Source of the DNA: Alphaproteobacteria bacterium
GTDB taxonomy: Bacteria > Pseudomonadota > Alphaproteobacteria > Reyranellales > Reyranellaceae
Direction of reading: 5' to 3'
DNA: 64,000 nucleotides
Assembly: GCA_017307275.1 (NCBI GenBank)
Contig: JAFKFK010000009.1
Span: 248,001 to 312,000 of the forward strand
Position numbers and translations under genes: made by a program
Shown here: positions 1-8,560 of the stretch, in pieces
How positions within the stretch are numbered: position 1 is the first letter of the stretch
Layout of the letters: every line of letters begins with the position of its first letter
Notes under the pieces: model-generated
Databases searched by the model: none
What the model saw: the letters and a program-made list of their open reading frames with translations, nothing else
Told to the model about the DNA's origin: nothing

Positions 1-680
1 ATCGCGTTCTGCCGGCGGTCGGCGACCGATCCGACCGGCTTGCTCGAATTGGCCGCAACGATGGCGTTCTGCAACTCCTGCAGGGTAAGGCCACGCACAG
101 CGAGCTGATCGAGATCGGCACGCACGCGCACGGCGTATTTCTGCGTACCGAAGATCAGCACCTGGGCAACGCCGGGCAGGGTCGAAATGCGCGGCAGGAT
201 CGCGCGATTGGCAAAGGCGTCGATGTCCGACAACCGCACCTGCGAAGACCGCAACGCCAGAAACATGACGGCCCAGTCGGCGGGATTGACCTTGCGGAAG
301 CTGGGCGGCGTCGTGAGCTCGGGCGGCAAACGGCGCATCGCCGACGAGATCGCCGACTGCACGTCGAGAGCGGCACCGTCGATCGACCGGTTAAGGTCGA
401 ATTGCAGCACAATCGATGTGTTCCCGAGCGACGAGGTCGAGGTCATCGCCGTGACGCCGGCAATTGTCGAGAATTGCCGTTCCAGGATCGAGGCGACGGA
501 GGCCGCCATCGTTTCCGGGCTGGCGCCGGGGAGCTGGGCCGTAACCTGGATGGTCGGGAAGTCGACTCGCGGGACGGCCGCGACGGGAAGCTGCTTGAAG
601 GCGAAGCCGCCTGCCAGGACGAACGTCGCCATCAGCAGGATGGTCATGACCGGACGTCGGATACAAAGCGCGGATAACAT
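1..680 (-). CDS. RND efflux transporter, inner-membrane pump subunit (5' part only)
   Basis: This is the first 226 codons of an AcrB/MdtB-type proton-driven multidrug pump; the rest lies beyond the left edge. The translation opens MLSALCIRRPVMTILLMATF, giving a cytoplasmic N-terminus and a first membrane helix at about residues 12-28. The periplasmic porter start follows (FPTIQVTAQLPGASPETM, then ISSAMRRLPPEL near residue 115). These are hallmarks of the HAE1/MdtBC branch. The ATG at 678-680 follows a GA-rich stretch and lies 28 nt after the adaptor-protein stop, so both are probably co-transcribed and form one tripartite pump. The outer-membrane channel and substrate cannot be inferred from this fragment. 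Confidence 0.93.
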   Translation of the reverse strand, partial: MLSALCIRRPVMTILLMATFVLAGGFAFKQLPVAAVPRVDFPTIQVTAQLPGASPETMAASVASILERQFSTIAGVTAMTSTSSLGNTSIVLQFDLNRSIDGAALDVQSAISSAMRRLPPELTTPPSFRKVNPADWAVMFLALRSSQVRLSDIDAFANRAILPRISTLPGVAQVLIFGTQKYAVRVRADLDQLAVRGLTLQELQNAIVAANSSKPVGSVADRRQNA

Positions 681-708
681 CCTCGGTCCTCGACCTGCTT
701 GTCGTTGT

Positions 709-1944
709 TTAGCCTCGTGGCGGCGCGGCGGCCGTTGCCGGATCGCTGGCGGCGGGCTTGATGCTCACGTTGGCGCCGTTGGCGAGGCGCAGCTGACCGT
801 CGATGACGACGGATTCGCCGCCCTCGATGCCCTTGCCGATCACCGATTCGCCGTTCTGGGTGCGCTTGACGACGACGTTGCGCAGTTCGGCGACGCCGTC
901 CTTCACCACATAGAGGAAAGGCCCTTGCGGCCCGAGCTGGACGGCAGCCGCCGGCACCGACATGGCGTCGGCTTCAATGCCGAGCGTGATCTCGACCTTC
1001 ACGAACTGGCCGGGCCACAGAAGCTCGTTGGCGTTGTCGATGCGCGCCTTCGCCGTCACGGTGCCGGTGTTGGGATCGACGTTGTTCTCGATGAAGGCCA
1101 TCACGCCTGACCGCTTCTTCTGGTCGTCGACAATCGCCGTGACTTTGACCGGACCGCTGGCCATCGCCGCGCGCAGGTCCGGCAGGATGACCTGCGGGAT
1201 GGCGAAGCTGACGTAGATCGGGTCGATCTGGTTGATGGTGGCGAGCGTGCTGGTCGCCGTATTGTCGCCGACGCGGACGACGGCGCCGGCCTTGCTGGCG
1301 ATCGATCCAATACGGCCAGAAAAGGGAGCACGAATCTCAGTATAGGAGAGCAGGGTCTGCACGCTGGTCTTGGAGGCCTCGTCAGCCTCGAGCTGGGCTT
1401 CGGCCGTCTTCAGCGCCGTATGGGCGTTATCGCGTTGGACGAGCGTGCCGGCATTCTTGGCGAACAACTCCTCGTAGCGCTGAAGGTCGCGCTTGGCCTG
1501 CACCACCTGCGTCTGGTCCTTGCGGATCTGTGCCTCGATCTGCGCAAGTTGCGCACGGAGCGTGCGGCCATCGAGTTCGAAGAGGATATCGCCCTCCTTC
1601 ACGAAGGCGCCCTCCTCGACGTTGACCTTCATGATCTGGCTGTCCATCCGCGGCTTGATCTGGACCGATGCAATCGATTGCACGGTGCCGACGGCGTCGA
1701 CCATGATCGGCATCGGCTTCTTGGACACGGTCGTGACGATGACCGGAACCGCACCGGCCGGGTTAGCACGCCCGCGCCTTCCCTGCGGCTGGGCCTGGGC
1801 AGCCGGGCTCGACTGGGCCTGTTCGGCCGCCTTGGCGGTCGTGCCCATGCCCAATTGCTGGGCAATCTCGCCTCGATAGATGTAGGCAGCCCCGCAGATC
1901 GCAATCGCGACCGTCGCGATGACTGCCATACGGCCAATCGGCAT
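709..1944 (-). CDS. RND efflux periplasmic adaptor (membrane fusion protein, AcrA/MdtA-like)
   Basis: A 411-residue adaptor that would link the RND pump encoded just downstream to an outer-membrane channel. The ATG at 1944 (MPIGRMAVIATV) is preceded by GGGAG, and an N-terminal anchor helix spans about residues 5-22. A Gln/Ala/Pro-rich linker leads to the biotinyl-lipoyl halves (VQIKPRMDSQIMKVNVEEGAF and IRAPFSGRIGSIASKAGAVV), which flank an alpha-hairpin. A C-terminal beta-barrel and membrane-proximal region follow. The open frame extends 31 codons further upstream, but that part lacks a ribosome site and looks non-coding. The length fits the family. The substrate is unknown. Confidence 0.93.
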   Translation of the reverse strand: MPIGRMAVIATVAIAICGAAYIYRGEIAQQLGMGTTAKAAEQAQSSPAAQAQPQGRRGRANPAGAVPVIVTTVSKKPMPIMVDAVGTVQSIASVQIKPRMDSQIMKVNVEEGAFVKEGDILFELDGRTLRAQLAQIEAQIRKDQTQVVQAKRDLQRYEELFAKNAGTLVQRDNAHTALKTAEAQLEADEASKTSVQTLLSYTEIRAPFSGRIGSIASKAGAVVRVGDNTATSTLATINQIDPIYVSFAIPQVILPDLRAAMASGPVKVTAIVDDQKKRSGVMAFIENNVDPNTGTVTAKARIDNANELLWPGQFVKVEITLGIEADAMSVPAAAVQLGPQGPFLYVVKDGVAELRNVVVKRTQNGESVIGKGIEGGESVVIDGQLRLANGANVSIKPAASDPATAAAPPRG

Positions 1945-2040
1945 TTCTTCGTTCTCCCGACCCCAAGCCCCTGTCTGGATTATAGAGCGCGCGCACCTTG
2001 CCGGACAGACGGCTTCGTTAATTTTTAGCGACCTCAATGC

Positions 2041-2070
2041 AAAAAACCCGCCACAGAAGGGCGGGTTTTT
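2041..2070 (-). terminator. Intrinsic terminator downstream of rpsD
   Basis: The stem AAAACCCGCC / GGCGGGTTTT has a 7-nt loop (ACAGAAG) and runs of A and T on both flanks. It begins about 25 nt past the rpsD stop. Read on the minus strand it is a GC stem followed by six T, so it should end the rpsD transcript. Its symmetry would also let it act on plus-strand transcription. It separates rpsD from the efflux adaptor gene. Confidence 0.9.
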
Positions 2071-2095
2071 CGTCGAAAAGGCGGTCAGGAGCCGA

Positions 2096-2710
2096 CTAGC
2101 GGCTGTAGTACTCGACGACCAGCGAGGGCTCCATCTGGACCGGATAGGGCACGTCGGCGAGCTTCGGCCCGCGCACGTAGGTGCCCTTCATGTCCTTATG
2201 ATCGACGGAAACGTACTCCGGCACGTCGCGCTCGGCCGTCTGGGTGGCTTCGAGGACGCGGGCCATTTCCTTGGCCTTGGACGTCAGTTCGATGACGTCG
2301 TTGTCCTTCACCAGATAGGAGGCGATGTTGACCCGGCGGCCGTTCACTTTGACGTGACCATGGCTCACCAGCTGGCGGCTGGCGAACACGGTGATGGCGA
2401 ACTTCATGCGGTAGACGACCGCGTCCAGCCGGCGCTCCAGGATCTCCACCAGGTTCTCGCCGGTGTCGCCCTTGCGGCGCACGGCCTCGAGATAGTAGCG
2501 GCGGAGCTGACGCTCCGAGACCGAGCCGTAGTAGCCCTTGAGGCGCTGCTTGGCCATGAGCTGCAGACGGTAGTCGGTCGGCTTCTGGCGACCCTGGCCG
2601 TGCTGGCCGGGACCATATTCGCGCTTGTTGATCGGGCTCTTGGGACGGCCCCACAGGTTGACCCTGAGGCGACGGTCAATTTTGTACTTCGAATTCTCGC
2701 GCTTGCTCAC
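2096..2710 (-). CDS. rpsD: 30S ribosomal protein S4
   Basis: A 204-residue S4, the usual length. S4 binds 16S rRNA early in small-subunit assembly and affects decoding fidelity. The N-terminus ([20 protein letters not shown]) and the [15 protein letters not shown] segment are typical of alphaproteobacteria. The protein has no cysteine at all, so it is the zinc-free form. The S4 RNA-binding domain lies at about residues 95-155 ([12 protein letters not shown], then [14 protein letters not shown]). The gene stands alone here with its own terminator, away from the alpha ribosomal operon, as is common in this class. Confidence 0.99.
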   Translation of the reverse strand: MSKRENSKYKIDRRLRVNLWGRPKSPINKREYGPGQHGQGRQKPTDYRLQLMAKQRLKGYYGSVSERQLRRYYLEAVRRKGDTGENLVEILERRLDAVVYRMKFAITVFASRQLVSHGHVKVNGRRVNIASYLVKDNDVIELTSKAKEMARVLEATQTAERDVPEYVSVDHKDMKGTYVRGPKLADVPYPVQMEPSLVVEYYSR

Positions 2711-2929
2711 GCGACACTCCTATTGTTGCGCGTCATATGCGACGCCGTTTGTCCGGATAGGCCTGGATCCAACAAGAGTTGGGGCGGGATGCCGACCCTA
2801 GGGGCCTGCAACCACATTCTCCGGAGAAGCGCGGAACATACTGGCGAAACCCGCCCAGTCAAGCGCGCGTTCCCGCTGTAAATTCAATCACTTACAGACC
2901 ATTCGCCCGCTTCCCGGGGCCGGAATCAC

Positions 2930-3352
2930 CTAGATTTCGACCAACACGATCTCGTGGGTGACATTGGCCGACTTCTTCACCATGGCCGTGGCCGAGCAGT
3001 ATTTCTCGTCCGACAGGCTCACGGCGCGCTCGATCAGCGCCTTGTTCAGCTTCCGACCACGCACGGTGTAGACGAGCTTCACCGAGGTGAAGACCTTGGG
3101 ATGGTCGTCGGCGCGCTCGGCGACTAGCGAGACCTCGACACCTTCGATGTCCTGGCGCTGCTTCTTCAGCATCGAGACCACATCGATTGCCGTGCAGCCG
3201 CCCATGCCCATCAGCATCACTTCCATGGGCCGCGAGGCGAGGTTGCGGCCGCCAACGTCGGGAGCGCCATCCATGGTGAGGGTGTGGCCGCTGCCGCCTT
3301 CGGCGACGAACAGGGCACCGTCGACCCAGGAGATCTTGGCGGTCGTGGACAT
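2930..3352 (-). CDS. OsmC family protein (peroxiredoxin-like)
   Basis: A 140-residue OsmC/Ohr-superfamily protein. Both conserved cysteines are present: Cys53 in GMGGCTAIDVV and Cys119 in DEKYCSATAMV, consistent with thiol-dependent reduction of organic or hydrogen peroxides. The ATG at 3352 lies 2 nt after the trmJ stop, with GAGGAG inside the end of trmJ, so translation is probably coupled. The frame is open further upstream, but that stretch is antisense-type translation of trmJ. It is a second type of OsmC protein compared with the one at 48.8 kb, which lacks the second cysteine. Confidence 0.93.
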   Translation of the reverse strand: MSTTAKISWVDGALFVAEGGSGHTLTMDGAPDVGGRNLASRPMEVMLMGMGGCTAIDVVSMLKKQRQDIEGVEVSLVAERADDHPKVFTSVKLVYTVRGRKLNKALIERAVSLSDEKYCSATAMVKKSANVTHEIVLVEI

Positions 3353-3354
3353 GG

Positions 3355-4119
3355 CTACTCCTCGTGCTTGCTCTTCGACAGAAACTTGATGACGCCGTGG
3401 AAGGTGCGGACTTCCTGCTCGGTCATGGTCGCGCGCTGTAGCAGCGCCCGCAGATTGTTGACCATCGCCGGCCGCATCGCCTCGTGGCGCAGGAAACCCG
3501 ACTGATCCAGCGCCCGCTCGAGATGCTCGAACAGGTTGGCGAGTTCTTCCTTGTCGGCCGGCCGGGCCGAATGGTCGGACATGCGCTGAGCAGGTGTGTC
3601 GTCGGTCCAGGCCGTCCATTCGTAGGCAATCAGCAGAACCGCCTGCGCCATGTTGAGGGACGAGAATTGCGGATTGAGCGGGATCGAAAGCGCCGTGTCG
3701 GCATGCACCATATCGTCGTTGGTGAGGCCGGTGCGTTCCGGGCCAAACATGATTCCGACCCGTTCACCTTGCCCGATCCAGCCGTGCATTTCGCCGGCCG
3801 CCTGGCGTGGCGTCAGGATGCGCTGGCTGAGCTCGCGGTTGCGCGCCGTGGTCGCGATCACGCGGCCAAGGTCGGCGACAGCATCGGCCACCGTGTCGAA
3901 GACTTCCGCCTTTTCGAGCACGATATCGGCACCGGACGCGGCGCGCTGCGCCTTGTCGTTCGGCCAGCCGTCACGCGGCGCCACCAGTCGCAAGGTCGAC
4001 AGCCCGCAGTTCAGCATGGCCCGTGCAGCCATGCCGATGTTCTCGCCGAGTTGTGGGCGGACCAGGATCACCGCCGGCGTCACGACGGCGATGGCGCGGC
4101 CCTTCGATGCGCGTCCCAT
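3355..4119 (-). CDS. trmJ: tRNA (cytidine/uridine-32-2'-O)-methyltransferase TrmJ (SPOUT family)
   Basis: A 254-residue SpoU/TrmH-family SPOUT methyltransferase of the TrmJ type, which 2'-O-methylates position 32 in the tRNA anticodon loop using S-adenosylmethionine. The three SPOUT motifs are visible: RPQLGENIGMAARAM (about 21-35), GIMFGPERTGLTNDD (122-136) and SIPLNPQFSSLNMAQAV (145-161). The C-terminal extension with EELANLFEHLERALD is typical of TrmJ. The start is the ATG at 4119, 17 nt after the EmrB-like stop. The frame is open far upstream through the transporter gene, but that translation is meaningless. The OsmC gene follows 2 nt downstream. Confidence 0.95.
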   Translation of the reverse strand: MGRASKGRAIAVVTPAVILVRPQLGENIGMAARAMLNCGLSTLRLVAPRDGWPNDKAQRAASGADIVLEKAEVFDTVADAVADLGRVIATTARNRELSQRILTPRQAAGEMHGWIGQGERVGIMFGPERTGLTNDDMVHADTALSIPLNPQFSSLNMAQAVLLIAYEWTAWTDDTPAQRMSDHSARPADKEELANLFEHLERALDQSGFLRHEAMRPAMVNNLRALLQRATMTEQEVRTFHGVIKFLSKSKHEE

Positions 4120-4136
4120 GCCGCCGTATAGACTGG

Positions 4137-5645
4137 TTAGCGCGCCGGGATAAGGGCCGGTCGCCGCATCAGGACCAGGAGCGGGATCAGCACGAGCGTG
4201 CAGATCATCATGATGCGGAAGTCGTTGAGGTAGCCGATCAGCGCCGCCTGCCGGGTGATCTCGTTGTCCCAGATCGCGAGCATCGTCGGATCGTAGCCGG
4301 AAGCGTGGCTGCCCAACGGCCAACCCGGATGGAAGGGCGTGAATCTCTCCACGATATCGGCGCGGTTCTGCTGGCTGTTGCTGGCCAGCATCGAAACCAG
4401 GACGGCAATGCCGATGCTGGCGCCGAGATTGCGCAGCAATGCATTGATCGCCGCCCCCTCGGTACGCAGCCGTGGCGGCAGGGTCGCGAAGGTCAGAACC
4501 GTGAGCGGCGGGAAGACAAGGCCGAGCCCGAAGCCCAGGAGCACACCGTTCCAGATGATTTCCGCTTCGCTGACATTCAGATTGAACAGCGTCATGTCCC
4601 ACAGAGACAGTGCGGACAGAGCGAAGCCGAAGCCGATCAGAAACCGGGGATCGATGAAGTTGATCAGGCGTGCCACCAGCATCATCGACACCATCATACC
4701 GGCGCCTCGCGGGGCGAGCACAATGCCGGTGGTGAGGACCGGGTAGCCCAGAAGCTGTTGCAGGAAGGGCGGCATCAGGGTCGCCGTCACGATCAGCACC
4801 AGGCCCGCTAACGCGGTGAAGCAGAGGCCGACGCAGAGATTGCGGTCGCGGAAGAGATCGCGCGACAGGAACGGCTGACGATCGGTCAGCATGTGGATCA
4901 GGAACATGGCGAAGGCCACGGCCGCCACCAGGGTCTCGCCGATGATCTCGACCGAGTCGAACCAGTCGAGCAGATGGCCACGGTCGAGCATGAGCTGGAA
5001 GGAGCCGATCGCGACGGCCAGCAGGGTGAACCCGAGCAAATCGAAGCGGCGCGGCGCGCCACTCACGTTGTCGCGGACAAGCGCCAGGATGCCGATGGTG
5101 CAGAGAATGCCGACCGGGAGGTTGACGTAGAACACCCAGCGCCAGCTGAACTCGTCGGTCAGCCAACCTCCGAGCGACGGGCCGGCAATCGGGCCGATCA
5201 TAGTGCCGACGCCCCACATCGCCATGGCCTTGCCCTGCTCTTCGCGCGGGTAGGTATCCATCATGATCGCCTGCGATACCGGCACGAGCGCCGCGCCGAA
5301 GCCGCCCTGCAAGGCCCGAAACAGCACGAGCTGATCGAGCGACTGGGCGGCGCCGCACATCATCGACACGATGGTGAAGCCGACGACACAGAACGAAAGC
5401 GTCCGGCGCAGGCCGAAGCGCATGGCGCAGAAGCCGGCGAGCGGCGTCATGATCGCCGAGGCGACGATATAGGACGTCACGACCCAGGAGACCTGCTCCT
5501 GCGTCGCCGACAGCGAACCCTGGATCGACGGTAGCGCGACGTTGGCAATCGTGCCGTCGAGCGCATGCATGATGGTGGCGGCCATCACCGTGAAGGTGAT
5601 GAGGCGGCGGCGGCGCAGGGTCGCCCGATCGACGGCCGGCGCCAT
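4137..5645 (-). CDS. DHA2-family MFS multidrug transporter (EmrB-like)
   Basis: A 502-residue, 14-helix drug:proton antiporter. The DHA2 signature ALDGTIANVALP is at about residues 28-39, followed by QVSWVVTSYIVASAIMTPL. MWGVGTMIGPIAGPSLGGWL is motif C, typical of antiporters. The ATG at 5645 lies 4 nt after the EmrA-like stop. A GTG at 5675 would add ten residues and overlap the partner gene; it is less attractive because it has no better ribosome site. Together with the adaptor upstream it should form an EmrAB-type tripartite exporter. Confidence 0.95.
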   Translation of the reverse strand: MAPAVDRATLRRRRLITFTVMAATIMHALDGTIANVALPSIQGSLSATQEQVSWVVTSYIVASAIMTPLAGFCAMRFGLRRTLSFCVVGFTIVSMMCGAAQSLDQLVLFRALQGGFGAALVPVSQAIMMDTYPREEQGKAMAMWGVGTMIGPIAGPSLGGWLTDEFSWRWVFYVNLPVGILCTIGILALVRDNVSGAPRRFDLLGFTLLAVAIGSFQLMLDRGHLLDWFDSVEIIGETLVAAVAFAMFLIHMLTDRQPFLSRDLFRDRNLCVGLCFTALAGLVLIVTATLMPPFLQQLLGYPVLTTGIVLAPRGAGMMVSMMLVARLINFIDPRFLIGFGFALSALSLWDMTLFNLNVSEAEIIWNGVLLGFGLGLVFPPLTVLTFATLPPRLRTEGAAINALLRNLGASIGIAVLVSMLASNSQQNRADIVERFTPFHPGWPLGSHASGYDPTMLAIWDNEITRQAALIGYLNDFRIMMICTLVLIPLLVLMRRPALIPAR

Positions 5646-5649
5646 TGGA

Positions 5650-6807
5650 TTAGGAGCTGGTACCCGACGAAGCACCCGCCGATGAGCTCGACAGGCCGAG
5701 CCACTTGGCCGTGCTGTTCAGCAGCCCGCTCAGGGTACGGCTGTGTCCGGTGTCGATCTCGACGGTGGTGCTCATGCCAACTCGCAGCGGCGGATCGCCC
5801 TCGCGACAGGTGACGCTCACCCGCACGGGAATGCGCTGCACGACCTTCACCCAGTTGCCGCTGGCGTTCTGCGGCGGCAGCACGGCGAACTCCGCGCCGG
5901 TCGCCTGGGCGATGCTGGCGACGGTGCCGCTGCACTGCGAGTCGGGATAGGTGTCGATGTGGATGACCGCCTTCTGGCCCGGCCGCACGCGCGTAAGCTC
6001 GGTCTCCTTGTAGTTGGCCTCGATCCAGAGATCGGTGTCGGCAACCACCACCATGACCGGCACACCGGCAGTGGCATAGCTTCCCGGCACCGGCCGCTTG
6101 GAAACCACGCCGTCGAGCGGTGCTTCGATGGTGGTGCGGCGAAGCTGCAGAAGCGCTTCCTCGCGAGCGGCCATCATCTGCCTCACGCGCGGGTGATCGT
6201 CGGCACGAATCTTGGGATCTCCCGCCAGCTGGGCTTCGATGCGGGTAAGATCCTCCTGTGCAGCCGAAATGCGCTGGCGCGCGACTTCCAGCCCCATCCG
6301 CGCTTCCTCGAGCTTCTGGGTCGAGGCAACTTTCTTCTCGGCAAGCTCGGCCTGACGGTCGAATTCGGCCTGCGCGAAGGTTTGCTGGCTGAGCGCAGCC
6401 TTAATCTCCTCGCGCTTGGTGCGCCACTGCGCCCGCAAACCCCGAATGTCCGCGCGCGTCGTCTCGATCTCGGCCTCGATCTTCGCCAGCGCATGACGAT
6501 AGGACTGGTCGTCGAGGCGGAAGAGAAGCTGGCCACGCGACACGCGCTGGTTCTCCTGAACCGGCACCTCGACGATGAGCCCACTCAGCTCGGTCGCGAT
6601 CTGGGCGCGATCACCCTTCACATAGGCATTGTCGGTGGTGACGGTGCGTCCAGCGGACAACCAGATGAACAGGGTGACGGCCAGTACAATAGCCGGCAGC
6701 GACCACATGACGGCACGCGCAAGGACACGTCCTGCCACGCGCGGCCGCCGCGTAACGGCCGCCGCGATAGGCGGGGTCTGGGTGTCCAGATGTTCTCCGT
6801 CTCGCAC
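5650..6807 (-). CDS. HlyD/EmrA-family membrane fusion protein
   Basis: A 385-residue adaptor for the EmrB-like pump encoded 4 nt downstream. It has a cytoplasmic tail, one membrane helix at about residues 33-51, and the EmrA signature TDNAYVKGDRAQIATELSGL at 58-77. A long coiled-coil hairpin follows (about 100-210), then the second lipoyl half (TIEAPLDGVVSKRPV) and a barrel domain. The start at 6807 is GTG without a clear ribosome site, so the exact N-terminus is uncertain; the region before the helix is poorly conserved in such proteins. The Ser/Gly-rich C-terminus is not informative. Confidence 0.93.
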   Translation of the reverse strand: MRDGEHLDTQTPPIAAAVTRRPRVAGRVLARAVMWSLPAIVLAVTLFIWLSAGRTVTTDNAYVKGDRAQIATELSGLIVEVPVQENQRVSRGQLLFRLDDQSYRHALAKIEAEIETTRADIRGLRAQWRTKREEIKAALSQQTFAQAEFDRQAELAEKKVASTQKLEEARMGLEVARQRISAAQEDLTRIEAQLAGDPKIRADDHPRVRQMMAAREEALLQLRRTTIEAPLDGVVSKRPVPGSYATAGVPVMVVVADTDLWIEANYKETELTRVRPGQKAVIHIDTYPDSQCSGTVASIAQATGAEFAVLPPQNASGNWVKVVQRIPVRVSVTCREGDPPLRVGMSTTVEIDTGHSRTLSGLLNSTAKWLGLSSSSAGASSGTSS

Positions 6808-6878
6808 AAGAGATATGGTCGGCCCCGACCCATTCTAGGTCAACTGGCAGTCATAACATGGCTGCTAGGCCGGGTTGT

Positions 6879-6893
6879 GCGAGCTTGGCTCGC
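6879..6893 (-). other. Short hairpin after cimA
   Basis: A perfect 6-bp stem GCGAGC/GCTCGC with a 3-nt loop begins 15 nt past the cimA stop on the minus strand. No T-run follows, so it is at best a weak or Rho-assisted terminator between cimA and the EmrA-like gene. Confidence 0.3.
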
Positions 6894-6908
6894 TACGCGG
6901 ATGCCTGC

Positions 6909-8516
6909 CTAGTCTCGTTGTGCCGGTTGGGCGCCGTCGCGAAACAGCTTGTAGGTGATGGCGTCGTAGAGCGCGTTGTAAGAGGCGTCGACGATGTTGG
7001 GCGACACGCCGATGGTGCTCCAGCGTCGGCCCTTCGCATCCGCACTCTCGATCATGACGCGCGTCGTCGCCGCCGTACCGCCGGCCGAATCGAGAATGCG
7101 AACCTTGAAGTCGACCAGCCGCATGTCTTCGAGCTCCGGATAGACCGGGATCAACGCCTTTCGCAACGCAGCATCGAGGGCGTTCACAGGACCATTGCCC
7201 TCACCCACTTCCATGGCGCGGCGGCCCGCGACGTCGAGCTTCACGGTCGCCTCGGACATCGCGATGAGTTGGCCGCGCGCGTTCACCCGCCGCTCGGCCA
7301 GCACCCGGAAGCTCTGCAGGGCAAAGTAGTCGGGAACGGTGTGGAGTTCATGCCGTGCCAGAAGTTCGAACGATGCATCGGCGCCATCGTAGGCATACCC
7401 CTCGGCCTCGCGCTCCTTCACGATCTCGAGGAGGCGGGCGACGCCGGGGTCCTTGGGATCGACTTCCAGCCCGATCTGGCGGAAGCGCGCCATGATGTTG
7501 GACCGGCCGGCCTGGTCGCTCACCACGATGATGCGCTGATTGCCGACCACCTCGGGATCGACATGCTCGTAGGTCTTCGGGTCCTTCTCGACCGCCGAGA
7601 CGTGCAGGCCCCCCTTGTGCGCGAAGGCGCGCGTGCCAACATAGGCTGCGCTGCGATTGGTCGGCATGTTCAGCCGGTCGTCGAGCAGGCGCGACAGGTG
7701 TGTGAGGCGCTGCATCGCGCCGTCCTTCAAGCCCGTGTCGAAGCCCATCTTCAGCACGAGATTGGGAATGAGCGCGATCATGTTGGCGTTGCCGCAGCGC
7801 TCGCCGAGCCCGTTGATCGTGCCCTGGACCTGTCGCGCGCCGGCGCGCACGGCCGCCAGGGAGTTGGCGACAGCATTCTCGGTGTCGTTGTGGGTGTGGA
7901 TGCCGATCCGGTCGCCCGGGATCTTCTTCACCACCTCGCCCACGATACGCTCGACCTCGTGCGGGAGCGTGCCGCCGTTGGTGTCGCAAAGGACGAGCCA
8001 GCGCGAACCGGCTTTCTCCGCAGCGGCGAGGCAGGCCATCGCATAGTCTGGATTGGCCTTGTAGCCATCGAAGAAATGCTCGGCGTCGAACATCACCTCG
8101 TCCATGCGGGTCTTCGCATAGGCGAGCGAGTCCGTGATCATCTCGAGGTACTCGTTGCGGTCGACTTCCAGGGCGACGTCGACGTGGAAATCCCAGGTCT
8201 TGCCGACCATGCAGACGTTGCGCGCCTTGGTCTGCAGGATGGCGGCCAATCCAGGATCGTTGGCCGCACTGCGACCGGCGCGGCGCGTCATGCCGAACGC
8301 CGTGAACTTGGCGTTCTTGAACTCCGGCGGATCTGCAAAGAAGCGATCGTCCGTCGGATTGGCGCCCGGCCAGCCGCCTTCAATGTAGTCAATCCCGAGC
8401 AGGTCCAGTTCGCGCGCAATCGCGGCCTTGTCGGCAACGGTGAAGTCGACGCCCTGGGTCTGGGCGCCGTCTCGCAGGGTGGTGTCGAAGAGGTAGACTC
8501 GGTTGGACTGGCTCAT
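6909..8516 (-). CDS. cimA: (R)-citramalate synthase
   Basis: A 535-residue member of the LeuA/CimA (DRE-TIM metallolyase) family. It would condense pyruvate with acetyl-CoA to citramalate, a threonine-independent entry to isoleucine. The FDTTLRDGAQTQG motif (10-22) carries the catalytic Arg15 and metal-binding Asp16. HTHND at 207-211 supplies further metal ligands, and GTINGLGERCGNAN is at 232-245. The C-terminal LeuA-type regulatory domain spans about 400-530, implying feedback control. The long insert-bearing form matches the citramalate-synthase subfamily rather than LeuA; homocitrate synthase is a less likely alternative. It is divergent from the gene at 8561, with a 44-nt gap. Confidence 0.92.
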   Translation of the reverse strand: MSQSNRVYLFDTTLRDGAQTQGVDFTVADKAAIARELDLLGIDYIEGGWPGANPTDDRFFADPPEFKNAKFTAFGMTRRAGRSAANDPGLAAILQTKARNVCMVGKTWDFHVDVALEVDRNEYLEMITDSLAYAKTRMDEVMFDAEHFFDGYKANPDYAMACLAAAEKAGSRWLVLCDTNGGTLPHEVERIVGEVVKKIPGDRIGIHTHNDTENAVANSLAAVRAGARQVQGTINGLGERCGNANMIALIPNLVLKMGFDTGLKDGAMQRLTHLSRLLDDRLNMPTNRSAAYVGTRAFAHKGGLHVSAVEKDPKTYEHVDPEVVGNQRIIVVSDQAGRSNIMARFRQIGLEVDPKDPGVARLLEIVKEREAEGYAYDGADASFELLARHELHTVPDYFALQSFRVLAERRVNARGQLIAMSEATVKLDVAGRRAMEVGEGNGPVNALDAALRKALIPVYPELEDMRLVDFKVRILDSAGGTAATTRVMIESADAKGRRWSTIGVSPNIVDASYNALYDAITYKLFRDGAQPAQRD

Positions 8517-8560
8517 GGCGTGCGCATCATAGTGACGGGAAGCTACGGGAGATACGCCTT